Part shown: in pieces, positions 44,858 to 53,316 of the stretch | How positions within the stretch are numbered: the first letter of the stretch is position 1 | Layout: each line of letters opens with the position of its first letter | Assembly: GCA_964492065.1 (NCBI GenBank) | Contig: CAZBHH010000004.1 | Coordinates: 1-64,000 of the forward strand | Direction: 5' to 3' | From: JADKAC01 sp964492065 | Lineage (GTDB): Bacteria; Bacteroidota; Bacteroidia; Chitinophagales; BACL12 | DNA: 64,000 nt | Made by a program: the position numbers and the translations under genes | Notes under the pieces: generated by a model | Databases searched by the model: none | What the model saw: only the letters and a program-made list of their open reading frames with translations | What the model was told of the DNA's origin: nothing

Positions 44858-45871
44858 TTACAACATTTTAAATGTGGTATTTCCGGTAATTGACACATCG
44901 ATCACCTGGCTCTGATCTTCAATATGCATTTTCACATCCTGTTTGAGTTCGGCGCTGAGGGTCCAACCGGAATGGGAGTCCACCTGCATCGTACCCTTTT
45001 GACCGCCGGTCATCGTCACCTCATTGCCGGTGCCGCCCATATTGCGGATGTAATCCTTATCTACCGAAAAGGTTGAATTTACAGAGATATTAGCCAGTGT
45101 ACTATCAAAATTATTCAGTGTGAACACATTTTTCATGATGGTGGGTATTCCTCCCAAATCCACGGAGTCAATGGTGATCCAGGTGTCGCCGGCTTTAATG
45201 ACTTTGCGGGGAAAAGCGACAAAGCTGTTGAGTACCTCCTGGTTTAAATCGCTCATTTGTTGCGATATCATCACTGCCTGATCTCCCAATTGATCCCGTA
45301 TTTTTTTCTCTATGGCATCCGTACCTTTCATCGATAATATGCGGGCATTTTTGTCCATTTCAATGGTTACCGGCATATCGATATAGCAGTCCATTATCTT
45401 GCGCAACATTTCGGCATCCTTATCGGTGGAAGGCTTGCCGGATTCAAAAGCGACTTCCAGGGTGCCCTGGGTGACGGATGATTTAAAACTTTTAACCGAA
45501 CTGGTGATGACAAAATTTCCGCTGCTGTTCGGCGCTTCCACTTTTAAATTGTTGGAAGCCGATAACTGCATGATATTAGATGAAACGGTTCCGTTGATGG
45601 TCTGGGAAATCTTCGACGTTGTCTGCATTAGGGTCGCATAAGTTTTACCTGTAATGGGGTTAAACGAGAGAAACAGTTCTCCCGGGCCCACTTCCGCCGG
45701 GATATCCATCGAATCGGCATCGCCAAAAAACACAATAGTATCTCCACCGGTATGGTTTAGGGAGTCTTCCCCGGTTGGCGTATGGATATCCGTATTATTT
45801 TTTTCAGTTTTACAAGCGACAGCCAGTGAAAAAAGAATTATCAGCAAAGAAGAATAAGCGTATTTGACCAT
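44858..45871 (-). CDS. DUF6263-type lipoprotein
   Basis: 337 residues from the ATG at 45871 (MVKYAYSSLLIILFSLAVAC, lipobox VAC at Cys20). After a Thr/Glu-rich linker the folded domain shows YATLMQTTSKISQTINGTV, VAFESGKPSTDKDAEMLRKIM, GDTWITIDSVDLGGIPTIMK and a C-terminal beta end with GGQKGTMQVDSHSGWTLSAELK. This resembles the DUF6263 family of Bacteroidota lipoproteins, function unknown. It is separated from the macroglobulin gene by about 110 bp and is divergent from the helicase-nuclease gene. Confidence 0.7.
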   Translation of the reverse strand: MVKYAYSSLLIILFSLAVACKTEKNNTDIHTPTGEDSLNHTGGDTIVFFGDADSMDIPAEVGPGELFLSFNPITGKTYATLMQTTSKISQTINGTVSSNIMQLSASNNLKVEAPNSSGNFVITSSVKSFKSSVTQGTLEVAFESGKPSTDKDAEMLRKIMDCYIDMPVTIEMDKNARILSMKGTDAIEKKIRDQLGDQAVMISQQMSDLNQEVLNSFVAFPRKVIKAGDTWITIDSVDLGGIPTIMKNVFTLNNFDSTLANISVNSTFSVDKDYIRNMGGTGNEVTMTGGQKGTMQVDSHSGWTLSAELKQDVKMHIEDQSQVIDVSITGNTTFKML

Positions 45872-45910
45872 TAACTTAAATTTAATAATAGCGTTGATTA
45901 TGTAAGGGCG

Positions 45911-45918
45911 CAAAATTA
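45911..45918 (-). promoter_or_regulatory. Candidate -7 box for the DUF6263 lipoprotein
   Basis: TAATTTTG on the minus strand matches TAnnTTTG exactly, 39 bp upstream of the ATG at 45871. No matching -33 box in the spacer range; support is partial. Confidence 0.38.
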
Positions 45919-45945
45919 CCCGAAATTCGTAATATAAATGATCCT

Positions 45946-48900
45946 ATGAGCATAGAGCAATTCGATACGACAAATTTTGAAACAGCAGTTCAGACATTGA
46001 ATGAACGCCAGAGAGAAGCAGTTAATTGCATTGAAGGCCCGGTGCTGGTTGTGGCCGGTCCGGGTACGGGAAAGACGCAGATTTTAGCCGTGCGCATCGG
46101 GAAGATCCTGCAGGAGACGGATGCGCTCCCCGAAAATATTCTCTGTCTGACATATACCGATGCGGGTTCGGTTGCAATGCGGAAGCGGTTGACATCGTTT
46201 ATCGGCGCTGCCGCTTACCGGGTAGGCATTTATACGTTTCACGCCTTTTGCAATGAAGTCATCCGCTCCAACCAGGATTACTTTGGCAGCCGGGCATTGG
46301 AACCGGTTTCCGAGCTGGAACAGGTAACCATCATCGAAACGATCCTGTTAGATCTGCCGCCATCCCATCCATTAAAAAAATTCAAAGACGATCAGTCCTA
46401 CGAAACGAGGCGGCTGCTCGGTCTGTTTGACATCATGAAAAAGGAAAATTGGATGCCTGCGGATATTCACAATGCGATTGACGCCTATTTAAATGATTTG
46501 CCAAACCGGGAGGAGTACAGATACAAAATAAACATAAAGTCAAGAGGTATTTCCAAAGGGGATTTAAAGAAGGCAGATATTGAGAAGGAAGAACAGAGCA
46601 TGGAGCAGTTAAAAGCGGCCGTCGCCCTCTATGACACCTATCAGCAGGCAATGCAGGATGCAGGCAGGTACGACTATAACGATATGCTGCTTTGGGTGAA
46701 AAATGCCTTTGAAAATAACGAGGACTTATTGCTCAGCTACCAGGAGAGATACTTGTATTTTTTGATAGATGAATTCCAGGATACAAATGGTATTCAAAAT
46801 AAAATATTGCAATTGCTCACCACTTACTGGGAAGTTCCGAATGTGTTTGCCGTTGGCGATGACGACCAGAGTATTTACGGATTTCAGGGCGCCAGGGTAA
46901 AAAATATCCTCGATTTCTACAATCACTATGAAGCGCACATACGCCTCATCGTGATGGAGGAAAACTACCGCAGCACACAATCCATTCTGGACGCTGCCAA
47001 GAGCCTGATCGACAATAATGCGGAACGCCTCATCAATAAATTACCCGAATTATCCAAGACATTAACAGCGAGCAACGACGAGAGAAAAAGCATTGCCCAT
47101 ACGCCGGAAGTACACCTGTATGCAAATACGGCACAAGAGGAAGCGGGTATTTTAATGCAGATAGAACAATTGCGTGACCGGGGTATTCCTTTACGGGAAA
47201 TAGCAATACTGTACCACCGGCACGCACAGGCGGAAAACCTGATTCAACTTTTTGAAAAACGCGGTATTCCCTACGAAGTAAAAAGAAAGACAAATATCCT
47301 GGATGAAACGCTGATACAAAATGTGTTGCAGATTCTCGAATATATTGATACCGAGACGAATAAGCCCAATTCCGGCGAACATCTGTTATTTCGCATTTTG
47401 CATTTTCCCTATTTTGATATCATGCCGCACGATATAGCTTCTATTGCCGCTTATATTTCAGGCAAACGGGATTATATCGCCTGGAGAACCTTGCTTTCTG
47501 ATGCAAAAATGCTTGCGGCCATCAAATTAAAAAATCCGGATGCCCTGTTGCAATTTGATAAGGCAATGCAGTATTGGCTGTCGGAATCTACCGTGTTGAC
47601 ATTGCCCATACTGGTAGAAAAAATATTAAACGACAGCGGGCTGCTCCGGTACATATTATTGCACAATGAACGCTCCTGGCTGTTGGAAGTGTTTACTGCA
47701 TTCTTCGATGTCATTAAACAGGAATCGGCGAAGAATCCAAAAATTTCCATAGCCGGATTTTTGGAACTGATAGAGAGAATGGAAATGCACGCATTGAGCT
47801 TGCCACTGTATAAGACAATTACCCACCGGGACGGCGTGCAGTTTATAACAACGCACAGCGCCAAAGGATTGGAATTCGATTACGTGTTTCTCATCGGAGC
47901 AGAGAATGAAAAATGGGAAAAGGCAAGGCGGGGCAATGCTCAATATAAACTGCCCGATACCCTGACGCTCACAGCCGATGATAATACACTGGAAAGCCTG
48001 AGGAGATTATTTTATGTTGCCATAACAAGGGCCAGGAAGTACCTGTATATTTCCAGCTCAAAAAAGACCAATGAAGAAAAAGACCTGGAGCCTTCGCAGT
48101 TTACTATAGAACTCGCTGGAAAAGCCACAGTAAAAAGTGAAGAAAAGGTGATGCCTGAAGCGCTGTTAATGGAATATAAAATAAGCGAGCTCTCTGCATT
48201 ACCGGTTGTACAAATCGATTTGTTTGACACCGAATTCATCGCAAAGCGCCTTCATAATTTTGAAATGAGCGCCTCGTCATTAAACCTGTATCTGGAATGC
48301 CCCATTCAGTTTTATTTTGAGAGAATACTCCGCATTCCGCAGGCAAAAAATGATGCGATGGCGTTTGGTTCTGCGGTACACAATGCGCTGCACACACTGT
48401 TTGAAAAGATGAAAAGCAGTTCAAAACAGGTGTTTCCGGAGTCCAATGAGTTAGTAAAGTATTTCGAGATAAACATGTTTCGCAACCGGGAAGCTTTTAC
48501 CGACAAGCAGTTCAAAAATAAATTGGACCAGGGAAGGCTTATCCTGCCTGCTTACTACGATCATTATGTAAATACCTGGAATAAAGTAGTGGTAACGGAA
48601 TTCATGGTACGTGGGGTAGAGTATAACGGCATACCGATAACCGGCGTGTTTGATAAAATCGAATTCGACGGCCACAATGCCAATGTGGTGGATTATAAAA
48701 CGGGCAATGTCGAAAGGGGTAAGATAAAATTAAAGCGGCCTAATGATAAAGATCCTCTCGGTGGAAATTATTGGCGGCAATTGGTATTTTATAAAATTTT
48801 AATGGATGCTCAGAAACTGAAACCCTGGAATATGGTCAGCGGCGAAATCGATTTTATTGAGATGAACAAAAAAGATGAGTTTGAAAAAATACGGGTGGAA

Positions 48901-49074
48901 ATTACTGATGCGGATATAGATTTTGTTACTGCCCAACTGACGGAATGCTATGAGAGAATTATGCGTATGGAATTTACCACCGGATGCGATAGTCCCGATT
49001 GTGCGTATTGTCAGTTTATTCGGGATAATTACCGTACTGAAAAAATAATGAACCGCAAAGAAGTTGCTGATTAA
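45946..49074 (+). CDS. UvrD-type helicase fused to Fe-S PD-(D/E)XK nuclease
   Basis: 1042-residue cytoplasmic DNA repair/recombination enzyme combining an SF1A helicase and a Cas4/AddB-like nuclease. Helicase: Walker A GPGTGKT (38-44), TYTDAGSVAMRKR (motif Ia), FLIDEFQDTN (motif II, about 274), VFAVGDDDQSIYGFQGA (motif III), EENYRST (motif IV), THSAKGLEFDYVFLIG (motif V, about 635) and RRLFYVAITRAR (motif VI). Nuclease: GVFDKIEFDG and VVDYKTG (about 900-920). Four cysteines fit an iron-sulfur cluster: Cys785 (LECPIQF), Cys1014, Cys1019 and Cys1022 (CDSPDCAYC). A single-chain AddAB-like end-processing role is inferred. Confidence 0.9.
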   Translation: MSIEQFDTTNFETAVQTLNERQREAVNCIEGPVLVVAGPGTGKTQILAVRIGKILQETDALPENILCLTYTDAGSVAMRKRLTSFIGAAAYRVGIYTFHAFCNEVIRSNQDYFGSRALEPVSELEQVTIIETILLDLPPSHPLKKFKDDQSYETRRLLGLFDIMKKENWMPADIHNAIDAYLNDLPNREEYRYKINIKSRGISKGDLKKADIEKEEQSMEQLKAAVALYDTYQQAMQDAGRYDYNDMLLWVKNAFENNEDLLLSYQERYLYFLIDEFQDTNGIQNKILQLLTTYWEVPNVFAVGDDDQSIYGFQGARVKNILDFYNHYEAHIRLIVMEENYRSTQSILDAAKSLIDNNAERLINKLPELSKTLTASNDERKSIAHTPEVHLYANTAQEEAGILMQIEQLRDRGIPLREIAILYHRHAQAENLIQLFEKRGIPYEVKRKTNILDETLIQNVLQILEYIDTETNKPNSGEHLLFRILHFPYFDIMPHDIASIAAYISGKRDYIAWRTLLSDAKMLAAIKLKNPDALLQFDKAMQYWLSESTVLTLPILVEKILNDSGLLRYILLHNERSWLLEVFTAFFDVIKQESAKNPKISIAGFLELIERMEMHALSLPLYKTITHRDGVQFITTHSAKGLEFDYVFLIGAENEKWEKARRGNAQYKLPDTLTLTADDNTLESLRRLFYVAITRARKYLYISSSKKTNEEKDLEPSQFTIELAGKATVKSEEKVMPEALLMEYKISELSALPVVQIDLFDTEFIAKRLHNFEMSASSLNLYLECPIQFYFERILRIPQAKNDAMAFGSAVHNALHTLFEKMKSSSKQVFPESNELVKYFEINMFRNREAFTDKQFKNKLDQGRLILPAYYDHYVNTWNKVVVTEFMVRGVEYNGIPITGVFDKIEFDGHNANVVDYKTGNVERGKIKLKRPNDKDPLGGNYWRQLVFYKILMDAQKLKPWNMVSGEIDFIEMNKKDEFEKIRVEITDADIDFVTAQLTECYERIMRMEFTTGCDSPDCAYCQFIRDNYRTEKIMNRKEVAD

Positions 49075-49099
49075 TATTTATTAATTTTCGACCGGAAAT

Positions 49100-50905
49100 A
49101 TGGCAAAGAAAAGCTTATATGAACCCTTGCTGATTGAGGTAGCCTGGGAAGTGTGTAACCAGATCGGCGGTATTTATACAGTCGTGCGCAGTAAGGTACC
49201 CTCCATCGTGGAGAAGTGGGGCGATCAGTATTGTCTGATAGGACCTGTTTTGAGCAACAAGCTACCGGCGGAGTTCGAAGAAATGGCAGTTGGTAACGAT
49301 GCGGTGGGTTTAGCTGTGGAAGCTATGCGACAACAGGGCTACGAAGTTTTTTACGGCAAGTGGTTGACACAGGGCACGCCGAGAGTAATACTGCTGAATC
49401 CAAAACAAGCCGCCGGAAAATTCAAAGAAATCCGGCAATATTTACTACACGATCATAAAATCAACATCGTAAACCCGGATGAACTGCTTCAGGAAGTGCT
49501 GTTTTTCGGCCATCTGGTTTTCTTGTTCTTTAAGGAAATGGCGAAGGAAATTGAAGGCAAAGAACTGATAGCGCATTTTCACGAGTGGATGACGGGTATG
49601 CCGATTGGATTAATGAAAAAGGAAAAATTAAAAATCCGTACTGTCTTTACTACCCATGCTACTCTCCTGGGCCGGTATGTGGCGATGAATGATACGAATT
49701 TTTACAGGAATTTATCATCCATAGAATGGCTGCCGGCTGCACAGCGATTCTATATTGAATCGCAGGTAAGGTTAGAGCGGATGGCGGCCAACGACTGCGA
49801 TGTATTTACGACGGTCAGCGAAGTTACCGGGAAAGAATGCGAGTTCTTACTGGGCAGAAAACCGGATCAGATTGTGCCCAACGGACTCAATTTGTTGCGC
49901 TTTCTGGCAACACATGAATTGCAGAACCTGCACTTGCAATTCATGGAGAAGATTCACGAATTTACGATGAGCCATTTCTTCCACTCCTATACCTTTGACC
50001 TGGATCAAACGCTCTATTTCTTTACCTCGGGAAGATATGAATACCACAACAAGGGTTATGACCTCACACTGGAAGCGCTGCGCCGGTTAAACGAGCGCAT
50101 GAAAAAAGAAAAGGTGGATAAAACCGTGGTGATGTTTTTTATAACCAAGCAACCGTATGAATCCATTAACCCCAAAGTGCTGAACTCGCGGGCGGTTATG
50201 GAAGAGATACGCTCTACCTGTGAAGAAATACTCAAACAAATAAGAGAAAAGCTGTTTAAGGAGGCCGCCGTTAACCCGGATCCCAATTTGCCTGAATTGA
50301 ATGACCTCGTGGATGATTATTGGAAGTACCGCTACCGCAAGATGATTCAGTCCTGGAGGAGCGATTATTGGCCGATTGTGGTAACGCATAACTTGACAAA
50401 TGACAACGAGGACGAGATTATCAAGTTTGTGCGCAATGCAGATCTGATAAATAAACCGACTGACAAGGTGAAAATAATATACCACCCGGATTTTATCACT
50501 CCCACGAATCCCTTGTTCGGTATGGATTATCCGCAGTTTGTGCGGGGATGTCATTTGGGAATTTTCCCGAGTTATTACGAGCCCTGGGGCTACACACCAC
50601 TCGAATGCGTTGCCCGGGGAGTGCCTTCCGTGTCCAGCGACTTAAGCGGCTTTGGCGATTATGTGTACAATAAATTCCGCAATACGGATGAACAGGGAAT
50701 TTATCTCGTTAAACGGCGCAACAAAACCTTTGATGAAAGCGCCGAACACCTCTGCGATATCATGTTCAACTTTGTTCAGCTGAAACGCCGTGACAGAATT
50801 ATTTTGCGCAATACCGTTGAGAGCTATGCGGAAAACTTCAGTTGGAACACACTGGTGGTGCACTATGAGAAGGCCTATCAAATGGCGCTTGAAATAAACA
50901 AATAA
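49100..50905 (+). CDS. Glycogen synthase of the eukaryotic (GT3) type
   Basis: 601-residue cytoplasmic glucosyltransferase that extends glycogen, belonging to the yeast/animal family GT3 rather than the bacterial GT5 GlgA. Seen: N-terminal VAWEVCNQIGGIYTVVRSKV (residues 14-33, the GT3 signature with the nucleotide-sugar-binding lysine), AHFHEWMTGMPIGLMKKEKL (about 158), TTHATLLGRYVA, PNGLNLLRF, and the C-terminal catalytic block GIFPSYYEPWGYTPLECVAR with the two glutamates. GT3 enzymes are known in some Bacteroidota. It starts 25 bp after the helicase-nuclease gene, probably by proximity. It lacks the N- and C-terminal phosphorylation tails of animal enzymes. Confidence 0.92.
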   Translation: MAKKSLYEPLLIEVAWEVCNQIGGIYTVVRSKVPSIVEKWGDQYCLIGPVLSNKLPAEFEEMAVGNDAVGLAVEAMRQQGYEVFYGKWLTQGTPRVILLNPKQAAGKFKEIRQYLLHDHKINIVNPDELLQEVLFFGHLVFLFFKEMAKEIEGKELIAHFHEWMTGMPIGLMKKEKLKIRTVFTTHATLLGRYVAMNDTNFYRNLSSIEWLPAAQRFYIESQVRLERMAANDCDVFTTVSEVTGKECEFLLGRKPDQIVPNGLNLLRFLATHELQNLHLQFMEKIHEFTMSHFFHSYTFDLDQTLYFFTSGRYEYHNKGYDLTLEALRRLNERMKKEKVDKTVVMFFITKQPYESINPKVLNSRAVMEEIRSTCEEILKQIREKLFKEAAVNPDPNLPELNDLVDDYWKYRYRKMIQSWRSDYWPIVVTHNLTNDNEDEIIKFVRNADLINKPTDKVKIIYHPDFITPTNPLFGMDYPQFVRGCHLGIFPSYYEPWGYTPLECVARGVPSVSSDLSGFGDYVYNKFRNTDEQGIYLVKRRNKTFDESAEHLCDIMFNFVQLKRRDRIILRNTVESYAENFSWNTLVVHYEKAYQMALEINK

Positions 50906-50917
50906 GAAAACACAGCC

Positions 50918-52804
50918 CTAACGCACTAAGGTAAAGGTTCCGTTTTTACTGAACGAAATTCCGGTATTAAATAATGCGTTGACGACATATACATAGGACC
51001 CGACTTCCTGGTCCTCGCCCTCGAATTTTCCATCCCAACCGGAGTTGTAATCAATGGATTGTGTCTCCCACATCAACTGACCCCAGCGATTAAAAATTTG
51101 CAGGTTGTAGGTCGCAAGATCAAAAGCAATGCCCTGGTAATTATCATTGATATTGTCACCATTCGGCGAAAATGCAGTCGGCATTAAGACCTCATTGGTA
51201 TAGATTACGGTGACATAAACGGAATCCGCCGCATAGCATCCGTTGGAATCCGTGATTGCGACGATGATATTCCCGGAACTGGCCGGGGTAACCGTGTAAG
51301 AAAAACAGGGGTCATCTTCGCAATTTAAAGTCCCGCCACCCGGGCTCCAGGAAATACCGATTAATGAAGTTGTGGAAGATTCCGCTTCAATGGTAACGGA
51401 AGCGCCAAAAATTATCGAAAGGTCGGGCCCGGCATTTATATATATGGAATCGGGTTGATTAATTGTAAATGTAGTGGTGGTTTCACAACCGTTTGCATCG
51501 GTTACCACTACGTCGTAATCACCTGCCGTAAGGCCGGTTAAAATACTTCCGGCGCCGCTGTCGCCATTAACTTCAATGGTATATGGACTAGCTCCGCCAC
51601 TTACGCTGACAGTGGCCGAGCCGTCGTTAAATCCATAACACTGGTTATTTTCAATATCTTCAATTTCCACGACGAGAGGTTCGGGTTCTGTTATTGTGAA
51701 TTCAAATAATTTCTGGCAGCCATCAGAAGCGGTTACCAAAACACTGTAATCGCCGGCGGGCAATCCCGACAATGTATTCGACCCGGAGGCGCCTGTTGAC
51801 CATTCATAGGTATAGGGGCCGGCGCCCGTTAAATTCAATGTTGCCGAACCATCGGAGTCGCCGCCACAGGAAACATTTGTAATATCCATGGTGCCATCGA
51901 AATTTTCTGCAACGGTCACCGTCACATCGTCTTCGAGAGTAGTTCCGTCGCAAAGGGATTGCACTAAGGTATAAGTGGTGGTGGTTTCCGGGGTAACATC
52001 TACTGTCGGGCCAACCCCCACCACAGTGCCGCCTTCATCATACCAGGTTAAGTCGCTGGTGTACCATCTCCACGATTCTTCGCTTGCTTCCCAGGCGGTG
52101 GCATTCCTGCCATCGACTGCGAAGGCTATGGTGCCATCAGAATTTTGAACGCCCTGCGTGGCAACTCCCAAATCCCAGGAAGGGCAAACCATTACATCCA
52201 CAAAGTGATTATCTATATAGTTCGAAGATTCATATAATACAATTTGAAAAGTGCCGACATCGGAGGTGCAATCATACAAGGGTACATCTTCCCAGGTAAT
52301 CACCGTTTTTTGATTCGGGGAAGTGCCAATCGTTTCGTAGTGAATACAATCATCGCATAAACCGGTGTACCAGTCTGTCCACGGACCAAAGATTGCGTTT
52401 TTCGGAACACTGGAACCGTTATCCGGTATCGGGCCGTCAGGCGTCCAGTTTGTAGCCCATGTGCCGCCCGGGGTTGAAAAGCTTATCCATCCATTGGAAC
52501 AGATATAAAATTCGGTGAAGTCCGTACCAAAAAAACAAAAAGTAAACCCAATATCAAACGGGCCGATATAGGTGTCATCCACCATGGATGTGGCAACTCC
52601 ACCTATGGTTTCCGGCGCATACGGTATTTCTTCGTAGGTAAAGCAATCTCCGCAAAATTCTGTTACATCGGAATACAGAGTAATGGTATTACCCCCACAA
52701 ATCGTGGTATCCGGGTACGCTGTTATTTGAGCGTTGACAGCAGTGTGAAAAAATGACATGGAACTTAAGATAGCTGTCAGCAAATAGGTATAAAGTCTCT
52801 TCAT
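50918..52804 (-). CDS. Secreted SprB-repeat protein with gliding-type C-terminal domain
   Basis: 628 residues: signal peptide 1-26, a beta-rich N-terminal domain (about 60-250; FCFFGTDFTEFYICSNGWIS resembles nidogen/T9SS-associated lectin-like folds), an Ig-type segment (VTPETTTTYTLVQSLC), then two SprB repeats (about 300-375 and 383-450; SCGGDSDGSATLNLTGAG, NQCYGFNDGSATVSVSGGAS). A T9SS type B/CHU_C domain closes it (MPTAFSPNGDNINDNYQGIA ... IFNRWGQLMWET ... SYVYVVNALF). It is a surface protein of unknown target, related in parts to the gliding adhesin SprB. The gene is convergent with glycogen synthase. Confidence 0.85.
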   Translation of the reverse strand: MKRLYTYLLTAILSSMSFFHTAVNAQITAYPDTTICGGNTITLYSDVTEFCGDCFTYEEIPYAPETIGGVATSMVDDTYIGPFDIGFTFCFFGTDFTEFYICSNGWISFSTPGGTWATNWTPDGPIPDNGSSVPKNAIFGPWTDWYTGLCDDCIHYETIGTSPNQKTVITWEDVPLYDCTSDVGTFQIVLYESSNYIDNHFVDVMVCPSWDLGVATQGVQNSDGTIAFAVDGRNATAWEASEESWRWYTSDLTWYDEGGTVVGVGPTVDVTPETTTTYTLVQSLCDGTTLEDDVTVTVAENFDGTMDITNVSCGGDSDGSATLNLTGAGPYTYEWSTGASGSNTLSGLPAGDYSVLVTASDGCQKLFEFTITEPEPLVVEIEDIENNQCYGFNDGSATVSVSGGASPYTIEVNGDSGAGSILTGLTAGDYDVVVTDANGCETTTTFTINQPDSIYINAGPDLSIIFGASVTIEAESSTTSLIGISWSPGGGTLNCEDDPCFSYTVTPASSGNIIVAITDSNGCYAADSVYVTVIYTNEVLMPTAFSPNGDNINDNYQGIAFDLATYNLQIFNRWGQLMWETQSIDYNSGWDGKFEGEDQEVGSYVYVVNALFNTGISFSKNGTFTLVR

Positions 52805-52980
52805 TACAAATACTTAATTGGGCTTTAAAGTTAAAAATTGATTTGCTTTGAATAAAGACAATCGGGTAAATTTCTGTTACATTTTTGTAATGTTAAGTTT
52901 CAATGAAGATGCAACATTCGCAAACAGGCAATCGTTATGTAAGCAAATACACACTTCAATTAAATAATTTACCAATGACA

Positions 52981-53163
52981 ATGTTAGAATATTTCAAGCT
53001 TATCTTGGTCAAGGTAAGTTTTGATCCTGCCCTTTTCAGGATGGAATTTAAAAAGGCCGTCAGGAAATTAGTGGATGAAGAAATCGCGGAATTAAAGAAA
53101 TGGTGCATTGAGACCTTCGGCCTATCGTATTGTCTTAAGGTAGATCCTTCTTTTAGTATGTAA
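52981..53163 (+). CDS. Small conserved protein of unknown function
   Basis: 60 residues, MLEYFKLILVKVSFDPALFR then MEFKKAVRKLVDEEIAELKK and WCIETFG. Short proteins of this pattern (an MLEYFKxIL opening with charged amphipathic helix and a WC motif) recur in Bacteroidota, which is why I keep it. The frame is open from an ATG at 52903, and ATG codons at 52975 and 52981 precede the conserved part; I chose 52981. Cytoplasmic, no signal peptide. It lies alone between two minus-strand genes. The function is not known. Confidence 0.5.
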   Translation: MLEYFKLILVKVSFDPALFRMEFKKAVRKLVDEEIAELKKWCIETFGLSYCLKVDPSFSM

Positions 53164-53198
53164 TTCGGCACAATCCCGTACAACACCTTTTTATTTGA

Positions 53199-53259
53199 TT
53201 TAACGCATTTTGGCGCTCTATGGACGCTTGGGTTATTCTATGCGTTTTCATGCGTTAAA
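53199..53259. repeat. Perfect 10-bp inverted repeat in AT-rich intergenic DNA
   Basis: TTTAACGCAT at 53199-53208 and its exact reverse complement ATGCGTTAAA at 53250-53259, separated by 41 bp that contain a further tatgcgtt. It lies between the small conserved gene and the end of the Ig-like lipoprotein gene. The same 10-mer recurs at 61143-61152. No T-tail, so a terminator is unlikely. Confidence 0.45.
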
Positions 53260-53316
53260 ACGCCCGTATTTAAATATTTAATTTTATTGAATTTATTAAA
53301 TATAATTTACAGGTAA

